Positions 46,031 through 56,275 of a stretch of DNA of 64,000 nt are shown one piece after another (the stretch's first letter is position 1; each line of letters opens with the position of its first letter). This stretch comes from Saccharum officinarum (lineage: Eukaryota > Streptophyta > Magnoliopsida > Poales > Poaceae), in NCBI GenBank assembly GCA_020631735.1, contig CM036221.1, positions 12,009,381-12,073,380 of the forward strand. Direction: 5' to 3'. The notes under the pieces were generated by a model that saw only the letters and a list, made by a program, of their open reading frames with translations, ran no database searches and was not told where the DNA came from. The position numbers and the translations under genes are program-made.

Positions 46031-46663
46031 ATGGCCACTAAGGTGCAACTTCAACCAAAGAAGACTCCCATCACTTGCTTCAAGTGCAAGAAAGAGGGTC
46101 ACCACGTGAGAGATTGCACCTTAAAGAAAGAAAGGAAGGGCATGAGAAAGATTCAAGAGAGGAAGAAGATGACTCATGTCAAGTGCTCTAACATGGGACA
46201 CAATGCCTCTATGTGTTCCAACAAAGTTGATGACCAAGCCACACTTCTAAAGAACAAGACAAGAAGAAGCAAGAAGAAGTGTTATGGATGCAATGAGAAG
46301 GGTCATGAAATTGCATCATGTCCCTCCATGAACGATGAAAGCTTGGCATCATCAACAAAGAGGCTAGTTAGCGAGGTAGCAAACAAGAAGCAAGACAAGA
46401 AGATGTCCTACAAGATCAAGCGCCACATTTGCTACACTTGCCGAGGCAAGGGACATCTAAGTATGGATTGTTCAATGGGTAACACTCCTAAGCTCAACTC
46501 AACAATTGATTCAAATTTGCTTAGGAGGCCCAAAAATGACACTTGTGCTAGAAAGGTGATTGGTTCACCACGTGCTAGCACAAAGGCCATTTGGGTGCCT
46601 AAGTCTCTTGTGACTAACCTTAATGGACCCAACATGGTTTGGGTACCAAGTTGTGCTTCATAA
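46031..46663 (+). CDS. gag: Gag zinc-knuckle part (nucleocapsid-like), same frame as the upstream gag
   Basis: 210 codons from an ATG, but the frame is continuous with 44432-45970 apart from the single UAG. It contains CCHC knuckles CFKCKKEGHHVRDC, CYGCNEKGHEIASC and CYTCRGKGHLSMDC, plus a degenerate one that lacks its first Cys pair member (CSNMGHNASMC). This multi-knuckle array with Lys-rich linkers is typical of Sirevirus Gag and binds nucleic acid. It may be made by stop-codon readthrough or separate initiation, or may be lost if the UAG is a simple mutation. Confidence 0.85.
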   Translation: MATKVQLQPKKTPITCFKCKKEGHHVRDCTLKKERKGMRKIQERKKMTHVKCSNMGHNASMCSNKVDDQATLLKNKTRRSKKKCYGCNEKGHEIASCPSMNDESLASSTKRLVSEVANKKQDKKMSYKIKRHICYTCRGKGHLSMDCSMGNTPKLNSTIDSNLLRRPKNDTCARKVIGSPRASTKAIWVPKSLVTNLNGPNMVWVPSCAS

Positions 46664-49600
46664 AGTATTGTAGGTACTTGAAGGTGATATGAAGCTTTGG
46701 GGTGCTTGAGCAAGATGATTGAAAATATTTACTCAAGCTATCAATCAATTCATATTGTCTTTTCTAATATGGTTGACCCAAAGATAAATCAATGGATATA
46801 TTTCTAACTTCATACTCACCTCGGTAACTAGTACCTAACCCTTGCTAGATAGCCACTTAACTTGTGTAGTCTCTAGTAGTTCACAAATATGTGTGTTTGT
46901 GAATTATTAGGAGTGGCTAGATGCTTGTGCTTCATCACTTGTTGTTACATATGATGCTTTTGATGGCTCTCTGGTAGAGCAATATCTTTAGATGTGTTGC
47001 AGGTACTCATATCATAAAATATAGCAAGAGAAAAGCACAAGACATGGATCAATATAAAGAAGAGCATAAGGAGCTGGGCTGAGCCTGTCTAAGTCGGCCA
47101 GGTTGGGTTGCAAAGCTGGCCAGGCTGGGATGGCAGCTAGGCTAGGTGCCTAGGCCGGCCAGGCTAGGTTTCACAACCTAGGAAGAAAAGTCTACTTTTG
47201 TGGAATTCTTTCCCAGCAAATTATTTAATATGCCTATGCATGATCCATGTAACAAAATGGTTGTGAGTATTGCTCTCTCTAGTTAAACTCTTGTTCAATA
47301 CTCTCTTTATGTGAGTTAGTTATAAAGTGAGCATCCCTAGTTAAGAAATTGGCTATGTGCATTGCTAAGTAATTCCAATACTTGATGCACTCATTTAGGG
47401 GGAGCTCACTATATATCTAATCTCGTTGTTACTAATCTTTTCATTGAGCTTAAGTGTAGATTCAAATGAAAAGATTTTTGTTTCAAGTATGACCTCTACC
47501 ATTGAACATTAAAATACTACTTGAGACCTATTCTAAGATGTGCACTCATGATGTCTTATAAATCAAAGGATCTTGTGAATAGCTTTGTGAGTATTTCTAT
47601 GGCATAAGTTCAAATTTGATTATTGCATTGTTGCCATGACCTAGACATAGAGTGAAATACCATGTTCTTAAAAGAATTAAGTGTTATATGAGTCATTCAA
47701 ATACTTAGAGCACTTATCAAGGGGGGGAGCTTACTCTATGGCTAGTGTTGTGAGACTAACCGTTTCTCAAAGTGATTTATGTAGTCTCACTAAATGAGAA
47801 TGTGTTTCTCAAATGAAGTGTGCTTTTGTGTGCTCTTGTATGCACAAATTAAGGGAGAGTTTAGACTATATCTTGTGGGACTAATGATTTCTTTTAAGTT
47901 CATTTTGAGTAGTCTCACACATTGGAGATAAGGAGGATGGATGGTTCCTTTGGACTCTCTAGGTGCTTCACAATTATTCTAGGAGGTCTTGGTCTTTATA
48001 AACCAAGTGCTCCCGGTTTAGTATCGGATGCCCCAATCCTTTAGTGGAACGGAATTTGAATGAGTTGGAGAAAATAATTGAAGAGTGGACTTTCATTGCT
48101 ATTTCTCCTCTCTAGAACTCATCAAGTGCACATGGATCCATCTCATTGGTCATCCAAGACCATGTCAACAAAGGAATGGTAACTCCTAGTTATCAAATTT
48201 GCAAATTTCATGAATTTTACCTCTTGCTCTCTATGTGAGTTGCCTTAGGTAAAGAAAGAACTAGGAACCTAATATGGATCTTGGATGATCACAAGAGCTT
48301 TCAATTTCACCACATTTCATCAAGTGAGAATTATGGTCATCCAAATCACTAAAGTCTCACTTATGATGGTCATGACAATCAAAATTTATGTGGTGATCTA
48401 TCTACCTTGGTGGTGGTATGTTTTCTTTGGCATAATTTCAATTATTGCAAGATTGTTATGCCTTGACCAAGATATAGGATGAACTCCTCTAGATTCTTAA
48501 ACCGATTCAAGTGCATTTCACAAGTAAGTCAAGTACTTGATGCACATATTAAGGGGGAGCCCATTCTATGTCTTGTGTCTTTTGAGACTAACCTTTTCTT
48601 CTAGTAAATTTGTATAGTCTCTTGGTGAGAATGAGTTTCTCATGGGTATGCTACATTAACTCAATCCAAATTGGTAAAGTTATCCTTCATATTTATTTTG
48701 AATGCAATATTTATCTCTTAAGTAGCTACTCTCCATAACATAGCTTAAATTCCTTTGTTTGGACTTAATTGACCAAAAAGTGCATATGTTCTTGCTTTCC
48801 ACATATATATGTATGCACTATCAAAAAGGGGGAATTTAGTCTATGTTATGAGGTTTTGCAATTAGTGATCCACTTGCCATCCACATCCAAAATGATCACT
48901 AGTTGTGAAACTCTAGCTTGTGCAATTTAATGTTATCTCTTGTCTTTATGAGCATTTCCTAGGTGACATTATGAGATACAAGAATCCATTTCAATTGGCA
49001 TCAACTTGTGAAGGCTCTTTCAATTGATGTCAAAATTGTGAAGATCATATTTCAATTGGTATTGATGGATAATCTCTAAATTTGGTGTATCAAGAAATAT
49101 GTCTTCAATTGGTATCTCAAAATGACAACAAGAGCTAGCAATGGACTTTAAATTGAAATCAAGCACAAGTTTGTGATATCTCCTATGATCAAGAGAGATG
49201 GGCACAAATGAAATCTTTTGCATCGTGTCAAGCCCATCAAAGCACTAAATTTAAAAATTCATGATCACGGTGGAGATTATGAGGCTTAGAACAAAGGTAT
49301 ATCGCTCCATGAACTCTTGTATTACCTTTATGCATCTAGGCCCTTACATGCTAGTGTGTGCATGTGTGATAGAATTCAAGCTAATCTAAAAGAGTGTCAT
49401 TTGATGACCATTAAGAGAATTTTGAAATGTTGCACACCTTGTTTGATCAACTAGCATCTAGGCAAAAGACTTGAAAAAGTTCATAATATGCTTCAAAATG
49501 CTTTATCAAAAGAGAACTTGCTTTTTATGGTCATTGCTTGTTTTGGTTATCTTTTGTTGACCATATTTTGTCAAGTTTGTTGTATCCCTCTTCGTTCTTT

Positions 49601-49925
49601 TCTCTCTTTTTGGTGCTTGTTGCCAAAGGGGGAGAATGAGAAGGGAGAAGAGAAGGGGGTACAGTTTTTTTTAGTCACCTTGGATGCTTGTGTGCACACC
49701 TGTCATAAGCATCACGGTTATCATGTTCACACCTTGCACCCCACGGATCCTAAGATATAGGAGGGTTCCCACACTTCAACTTGAATATGTGCATTTGGCA
49801 TTTGAAGCCAAAATCTGAATTTCTTTCAATGCACACATTTAGGGGGAGCTCACTATATCATAGGATTCAAAATCTTATTATTTATCAATCTCTTGTAAGC
49901 TTTAATTGTGTTGTCATCAATCACC
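46664..49925 (+). other. Non-coding interior of the Sirevirus-like element with repeated polypurine motifs
   Basis: No pol coding. GGGGGAG-like motifs occur at about 47397, 47726, 47856, 48551, 48828, 49629 and 49844, each in a setting like TTTAGGGGGAGCTCACTATA. A palindrome-rich GGCCAGGCTGG / CCTAGGCCGGCC patch lies at 47080-47190. Confidence 0.8.
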
Positions 49926-49939
49926 AAAAAGGGAGAGAT
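49926..49939 (+). promoter_or_regulatory. Polypurine tract
   Basis: AAAAAGGGAGAGAT abuts the 3' LTR. Confidence 0.85.
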
Positions 49940-51978
49940 TGTAAGTGCATCTAGCCCTTTAGTGGGTTTTGGTGAATTGAATGACAACGCCATTAAAGAT
50001 CTGACAAAGTTTGCAAAGTGTTGAACAGGAAATTGAGTTTATTGCATAACTTGTGGATTGTGAAATGAGAAGTATATATAGGTTCAATAAGAAGGCAAAC
50101 CATATGATATTTCACATATCAAGCTTGATTGATCTCAACATTCATATCAAGAAGATATTCAAGCAATAAGGATCACAATATTGAAGAAATGGTTTTTCAG
50201 TGGATGCTTAATATGATGTGACTTGAGTATGGCTCGATAGGGTGAAGATAGCAAGGAAAGGGCTTCGAGGGACTAAGCGAAGGTGAAGGGCAAGCAATGG
50301 CTTGTAGACCGAGGTACCATGGCTAAGGTGAAGAAGAGAGTACTTGCATTGAGTCGAGGTACTAATTGAGCCATGAGGAGTCATATTGTATTGAGGATCA
50401 AATCATTAGTGGAAGTGACTTGAAGCCATGGATTGAACTCACATGTGTTGAAATGGTTCAAGTCACATGCTCAAGCTGAACTTGCTCAAAGAGAGAAGAT
50501 GAAGTTGATTGCATCCCCTTATGAAGTGATATTGAGAAGAAGTGACATATGAAGACATTGAAGACTCAAGTGGTTAAAATGGTAATATTCTTTTGATCTT
50601 GAGTTTAGGCTATGCCGCACTATAAAGGGGGATGCCAATCTAGTTGGTTTGAGGAAGATAGAGTGCTCAAGTATTAAAACTAAATTATAAGAGAGACACT
50701 CTAGCACTTCACGAGCACATAGAATAGTTTTAGTGACTTTTGGTGTTGGAAGTCCCGACGTATGTCGGGAGTCCCGACGGTCGGAAGTGCTGACTTGCGC
50801 CGGGAGTCCTGACGTCCAGTCACTTAGCCTGTGCGGTGACTGAGGACGTCGGAAGTCCCGACGTATGTCGGAACTCCCGACGGTCAGGAGTCCCGACCCT
50901 CGCCAGGAGTCCCGACGCTAGGCCCATCGGCTCGCTCTGCTGACTGCTGCGTCGGAAGTCCCGACGTACGTCGGAAGTCCCGACGGTCAGCAGTCCCGAC
51001 GTACGTCGGGAGTCCCGACGTTGGCCTTCGTGCAGTGACTTTGACCTAGCATGAACAGTGTTTTCTCTAAAGGCCAGCAGTCCCGAGATCTACGTCAGCA
51101 GTCCCGACGTAGATCTGAACGGTTAGATTTCTACTAAGAGTATAAATAGCTCTCCCCTCATTTCTAACCGTTGCCCACTCATTCCACTCGACCAAAACTT
51201 CAGAGAAGTGCCTCCTAGCACCCAAAAGCCTCTCTCTTCTCTCCTCTTTGCTCCTAGCTTCAAATCTTGAAAGAGTTTGAGTTGAGAGAAGGGATTTGGT
51301 GAGAGAAACATCAAAGAAAGCTTGAGCACTTGATTTCTTCGTCAAGCCGGTTGGATTTGCATTTGTTACTCTTGGGTTCTTGGAACCCTAGCCAGCTAGG
51401 CGTTGCCCGTGGAGCTTCCAACTTGTGTGGTAGCCCCGAGAGGTTTGTAATCACCCCAATCATCTAGTGAAATCACCCCTCATCTCAAGAGATTGCTCTC
51501 TTGACTTGAGAACGAGGATAGGGTTGAAAGAGACCCGAAAAGCCTGTGTGGCTTCCTCAACAACGTGGACATAGGCAAGCCTTAGTGGCGAGCTGAACCA
51601 CGGGATAAATCGGTGTCTCACTTGTGTTCTTGTGATTTGCATTGCTATACTTGGTTTTGTGGTGATTCTAGGGTTTGGTCCCGATCTACATTTGGAGGCA
51701 TCTTGGCATCAAGGAAGTGAGCTAACATCTTCACCTTACCACTAGGAAGTGGGGTTGTAAGTTATTGACTTCACAAAGTTCATTTGAGCACTTGTAGTTC
51801 ATTCCCCGTAGGCGTCGGGACTGCTGACAGTTTGCGTCGGAACTGCTGACGACGTCGGGAGTTCCGACCTGAACTGTCGAGACTTCCGACAGTTGCTGAC
51901 AAGTGACTTTGAGTTTTGTGTAGAAATTTTTAGACACACCTATTCACCCCCCCTCTAGGCGACATCAAGGTCCTTACA
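49940..51978 (+). repeat. 3' LTR of the Sirevirus-like element
   Basis: 2039 bp, about 98.7% identical to the 5' LTR by hand count. The palindrome cluster is at 50744-51114. Confidence 0.93.
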
Positions 51979-52911
51979 CATACGAAGCTTGCTGCACTAA
52001 AAACATGAAACTACTGCAACAACACCCCAAACACCTACTGCAACAACGAGCGACAGCTACTTCACCATGCCGTTCACACAAAAAAAATTGAAACAAAATC
52101 TCAAACACACTCCAACATCTGCTGAAACACTACTACAACAATGAAAAACAACCATTGCAACAAGGCGAAGAGGAGGAGGAGGGAGGAAAGCTCATACATG
52201 TCCCGATCTGCTTCTCCAACATCCAAATGGTTCTATTAAAACATACCTTTCGATCAACTGAAACAAGAGAAACATGCTACTGAAACAGGGGGAAGGGAAA
52301 AACGTCGCCGGATCTGCATCATCCCCCATGGATCCACCACGAGGGGCATCGCTGCTCCATGGATCCGCCACCGGGGGAGGCCCCCATGCCGCCGTCGAGG
52401 TGGGGGAGGCGCGCCAGGGTGGAGAACGCCACCGCGCAGCTGCCGTCGAGGTGGAAGAGGACGCTCCAGGGTGGAGGAGACCACCACGCTGATGGATCTG
52501 CGCCTCCCCCTATGGATCCACCACGGGGAGGGCGGAGCTCCATGGATCCACCACGCGCTGCCCTCTCTCGGTTGCATGGAGGATGCGGGAGCAAGGAGGA
52601 AGGAAGGGGGAGGGAGGGGAGGGAGGAGGCGCAGCTTGCCGGCGAGTGCTCCTCCCCGCCGACGTCGCGGCCGACTCCGCTGCCATAGAACCGAACAGAA
52701 GAGCGGGCGCGCGACTGTGAGCAGGGCGGAGTGAGCAAAGGAGAAGTCACGGCGCACTCGGAAGGAAGGCGGGCGAGCGGATAAGGATGGGGAGGGCGGG
52801 CGGGCTCGGTCAAGTCGGCTGGCGCGGGTCGAGTCCGTTCGGATGCGTCCGGACGTACGATACATATCATTACCCATAAAAAAAAGTTAGATTACCCTGC
52901 TGTCCTCCTCG

Positions 52912-52913
<2 letters not shown>

Positions 52914-52971
<58 letters not shown>
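52914..52971 (+). repeat. (AT)n microsatellite at the GRP-B core promoter
   Basis: About 29 TA units placed 18 bp after the repeat-insertion border and about 115 bp before the GRP-B leader donor site. No other TATA box is visible, so the tract probably serves as one. Confidence 0.8.
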
Positions 52972-52972
<1 letters not shown>

Positions 52973-52999
52973 CTAGCCAGTGCGTCTTCCATGGGACAC

Positions 53000-53404
53000 A
53001 CACCAATTGGTATCTTCAGCTCTGTCTTCTTCCTCGAAGGGAAGAAAAAGAATTCCCTCCCATCTCTCTCTTTCACTCCATCGGCGGTATGCCTTAATCC
53101 ACTCTGGCTCTCTGGTATATAGATCTATTTATCTCTCAGCCTGTAGCAAACACTATAACTAGCTATATAGGCTTTGTATCTTCATTCACTCGTTCCATGC
53201 ATGCATAGTTTTATTTATCTATTTTTTTTCCTTCTTATTAGATATTGTACTCCTATTATATATGTCCTATATAATATAATCGATGCATGCATGCATGCAA
53301 AGGTGACAGAATAAATTGAAGCTAAGGGATTATTGTGCATGCATGCACGTTGATTTAGTAATCATCATATGCTTTAGTGGTTGCATATCTCTAACTTTGG
53401 CCAG
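53000..53404 (+). other. GRP-B 5'UTR exon and leader intron
   Basis: The leader (start estimated near 53000) ends at the donor TCGGCG|GTATGC (53086/53087). The acceptor TTTGGCCAG ends at 53404, giving a 318-bp intron, and the ATG is 28 bp later. The donor context matches that of GRP-A. Confidence 0.6.
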
Positions 53405-53432
53405 ATAGAGATCGAGATTAGCGGAGAGGGAG

Positions 53433-54227
53433 ATGGCTTCGCACAATAAGGATGCCAACATCTACCACGCACCAGTTGGTGGCAATGGCTATGGTGGCAC
53501 TGTCAACATGGGCCCTACGGCTACGGCACCAGCCAAGCCACAATCGCCAATGGTGACACAGCATGCCGAACAATACACCTCGCCGTACACCGCTTACCCT
53601 GCACCTCACCGCCGTCCTCCGGCAGCATACATGCGCCCTCAAAAGCCGCCGCCATACTACGGTGGTGGTGATGGATACTGGGGTGAAGCTGCTGGGGCAT
53701 ACGGCGGTGGATACTACGGATACCGGCAGCCACAGCCTCCGCCGTACGGTGGTGGTGGTGGTGGGTATGGGTATTGCCCTCCGTCTGAGTTTGGTTGGGG
53801 AGCTGGCGGTGGTGGCTACAGCTACTACGACGGCGGTTATGGAGGCGGAGGCTATGGAGGCGGCGGTTATGGAGGTGGTGGCTATGGAGGTGGCGGTGGT
53901 GGCTACGGAAGGTCACCACCGCAGGTGGGCATGGGGTGGCTAGCGGCCGCCGGAGCTGCTGCTTATGGAGTGTACCAGCACCACATGCGCAAACACCACC
54001 AGGGACAGGGACATGGCCATGGACATGGTGGAGACGGCTGCAGCTGTGGAGGAGGTTGCAGCCATGGCAGCTGCCATGGGGAGTTCGAGCACGAACACCA
54101 CATCAAGTTTAAACATTCCACTGCTCAACACGATGGCAAGTGCAGTGAGAATAAAGATGGGCCGCAGGTGCGCCACGTCACGGTACTGGCGGAGACGAAA
54201 CGAGCTACCGAGGTCGTCCAAGCTTAG
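53433..54227 (+). CDS. Glycine/tyrosine-rich protein with His/Cys-rich tail (GRP-B), paralogue of GRP-A
   Basis: Single coding exon, 264 residues. Residues 1-70 are Pro/Ala/Thr-rich, 76-115 carry GGGYYGYRQPQPPPYGGGG-type repeats, and 121-159 are YGGGG repeats. Residues 166-186 (GMGWLAAAGAAAYGVYQHHM) match the GMG + Ala-rich + AYG + His segment of GRP-A. Residues 190-232 are His/Gly- and Cys-rich (GHGHGHGGDGCSCGGGCSHG and SCHGEFEHEHH), suggesting metal binding (inference). The tail is unlike GRP-A (TVLAETKRATEVVQA). No signal peptide. The 5'UTR intron is shared with GRP-A, but the GRP-A coding intron is absent. The native upstream DNA is displaced about 11 kb by transposons. Cellular role unknown. 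Confidence 0.82.
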   Translation: MASHNKDANIYHAPVGGNGYGGTVNMGPTATAPAKPQSPMVTQHAEQYTSPYTAYPAPHRRPPAAYMRPQKPPPYYGGGDGYWGEAAGAYGGGYYGYRQPQPPPYGGGGGGYGYCPPSEFGWGAGGGGYSYYDGGYGGGGYGGGGYGGGGYGGGGGGYGRSPPQVGMGWLAAAGAAAYGVYQHHMRKHHQGQGHGHGHGGDGCSCGGGCSHGSCHGEFEHEHHIKFKHSTAQHDGKCSENKDGPQVRHVTVLAETKRATEVVQA

Positions 54228-54426
54228 TACTCTCGTCAATGCAAGATCAGATGATGGATGCCCTACTAGCTTGTACGTACGTACTGAATAAACTCACTCC
54301 CGTTTCAGTTATATGACATATATATGAAATATATTGTATCCTCTGCTCTAGCTGGTCGTGTATGTAGGCGCTGACTTGCCTTTCTGGAGTAACTACTGGT
54401 CCATCTTATTAGCTTGTTAATTACGG

Positions 54427-54432
54427 AATAAA
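54427..54432 (+). terminator. Candidate polyadenylation signal of GRP-B
   Basis: AATAAA 200 bp after the stop codon. An earlier AATAAA lies at 54288. Confidence 0.4.
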
Positions 54433-55905
54433 GTTAAAGCCTGTGCCTTCGCAATGTGTGTTACCTCTCTAATGTATACTTATTAGCCGCCTCTCATCCT
54501 TCTTCTATGTATCTGTATGCCTTTTTTTTTAATTCTGTACCTCTAATCCTCTCTGTATATATATGATGCAGAAAAAGCATGCATGTGGATCAAATCTTAG
54601 GAGACAATCCTTTTTATCTATAGAGGAGGTCAAAAAATTGTCTCTATGCCTGAAAATACATAGTGAATTTCAGATAGTCGGTATACTTAAGGGGATAATC
54701 CAAGAAAACAATTATCTTTGTAAATACAGAGGTGAACCTCTTAAGAGACCCGCCTTTGGAAATAAGGCTAGAAGTCGGCCAACCTATTTCTAAACCATAA
54801 AACTCACTACTGCCCGTCGTTCTCTCACTTCAGTTTCCACCTCGCTCCTCATCTCTCTCTCACCCACTCACTCACACACACACACACACCGTATCCATTC
54901 TGCATGCATCCCCATCGCTACCCCCTCCACCTTCCCACCACCGCCTCCATGAGCACAACCACTTCTGGCATTTGATCTCCAAAGGCCCCTCTAGTGGCAG
55001 ATCTTGGGGGTGTGGCAGATCCAGCCAGGGATATATGCTATAGATCGGGTGTTGGTGCACGGATCCATAGGTCGGTGGGTCAAGACGGCAAGGGTGGTAG
55101 CATAATGGTGGTGTGGCACGAGGGGGATTGCAACGTCCCTGACCCCGCCGATGGAAGTACCTACGTGATGTGCGGGCTCCATCCCTTGGCCAGATCTCAA
55201 GCGGTATCAATGTTGTCCATAAGTAACGGCACCCATCTAAAGCTCATCGCCCTTCTTCGACTTCGCTAACCCTGGATCCGGTGAGCTATAGCGGTGAGGT
55301 CAGCCGGGTCCAAAGTGACAAACTTGGCCCCTTCTCCCAAATCCAATGAACAACCCACCGTCGCCAAGGCTTGTCTTGGAGCGGAGGGAATCCGGTGTGG
55401 ATCGAGGCACCCCAAGCAACTCCGTGGATGAGGTACTTCCCCGTCGACGACCCTAGCTTCCATGGCATCTCAAGACGAGTACTTGATAGTGTTCCTGGAA
55501 TAGATGTGGCACATGTACACGTACAGCGGTGGTAGTGTGGTCAGAGAAGGCGTCGGAGGGACATGTGGCTAGTTTATGTTCGATAGGCTCAGCGAGCCTC
55601 TTCGATGGGTTCTCCAGTCTTTTTTTATTTCAAAACATATTTCCAGAGGTGGCAAGTGAGTATATCTCTATTAGTCTTCGATTAACAGTGGCCCTAGGTC
55701 AGAGATGATCGGCACCTCATCCTCTGTGGTTCATTTTTTACTGCCTTTATGACCTTTTGTAGTAGGGTGATTTTTGTAGGCCATTTGTTCTTGTGCTTTC
55801 CATGTATTCATACGCGTATGTGAGTGAGCATGTGCATTTAGCTGTTTACACTATGTTTAGAAAGACATAAACTTTATAAATAATGATACTGATAGGTTTA
55901 CATGC
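54433..55905. other. Intergenic, no gene recognised
   Basis: Contains a (CA)n patch (54870-54890) and a moderately GC-rich stretch (54990-55560) with open frames on both strands, none recognisable. Confidence 0.4.
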
Positions 55906-55909
55906 ACTG

Positions 55910-56275
55910 CACTAGGTCAAGGTCAAGCATATAACACAAAACAACCACGGCGTCGCTGTCCCAATTGCTGTGATATTCTCATATTCTTCTCGGGCGGCGG
56001 AGTAGAAAGAGGACATGTTTTAGGCTATATATAGTTTTTGTTGGCAGTTTATCTTTTCTGGTATATATCTAATTCCGTTAAACTGTTATCATGATATATG
56101 AGGACCAAATTAATAAACAAAACGCAATATATCATTAGCTCCACTAGTGATAATCCGAAGAAACTAATGCAAACAGCGGCGAGCACCAACCCCGGCCCCC
56201 GGTATTGATGCGGCTAATAGAAGTATCTCTTGTGCGTCAACGCTGACACTAAAAGGTATTGGGTTGCCGAAAGTA
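55910..56275 (+). repeat. Non-coding block shared with 39585-39955, copy 2
   Basis: Lies 1.7 kb after GRP-B. Collinear shared words include AGGTCAAGGTCAAGCAT, TTATCTTTTCTGGTATAT, CTCCACTAGTGATAATC and GGTATTGATGCGGCTAATAG, ending at GGTATTGGGTTGC. Confidence 0.7.

Larger units (their letters stand above)
42343..51978 (+). mobile_element. Sirevirus-like Ty1-copia LTR retrotransposon without pol, TSD CATAC
   Basis: 9636 bp with LTRs of 2037 and 2039 bp, primer site, gag, a 3.3 kb non-coding stretch and a polypurine tract, flanked by CATAC (42338-42342 and 51979-51983). Hand comparison of the LTRs gives about 27 differences (1.3%), mostly transitions, so the insertion is recent. A UBN2-type Gag with several zinc knuckles, long LTRs with palindrome clusters and repeated GGGGGAG motifs before the 3' LTR are Sirevirus traits. 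Protease, integrase and reverse transcriptase are absent, so it depends on a relative. Confidence 0.92.
41948..52884 (+). mobile_element. Dispersed repeat, copy 3, possible retroposon, split by the Sirevirus-like element
   Basis: Flanked by an exact 11-bp direct repeat AGTTAGATTAC (41937-41947 and 52885-52895) and ending in ATAAAAAAA, which suggests retroposition. The left part has CGCTAGCGCTCGGACGTCCG, and the right part has TTGCAAC/GAAAC words, a long GC-rich low-complexity stretch (52300-52830), and TGCGTCCGGACGTACG. About 1.3 kb remains when the nested 9.6 kb element is removed. The strong minus-strand open frame at 52254-52877 is a by-product of GC richness. Confidence 0.6.

Noticed and set aside
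52254..52877. 207-residue minus-strand open frame
   Set aside because: Arg/Pro/Ser low-complexity caused by GC-rich repeat sequence, with competing frames open on both strands.
53521..53919. His/Arg-rich minus-strand frame opposite GRP-B
   Set aside because: Mirror of the Gly/Tyr repeat codons of GRP-B; antisense by-product.
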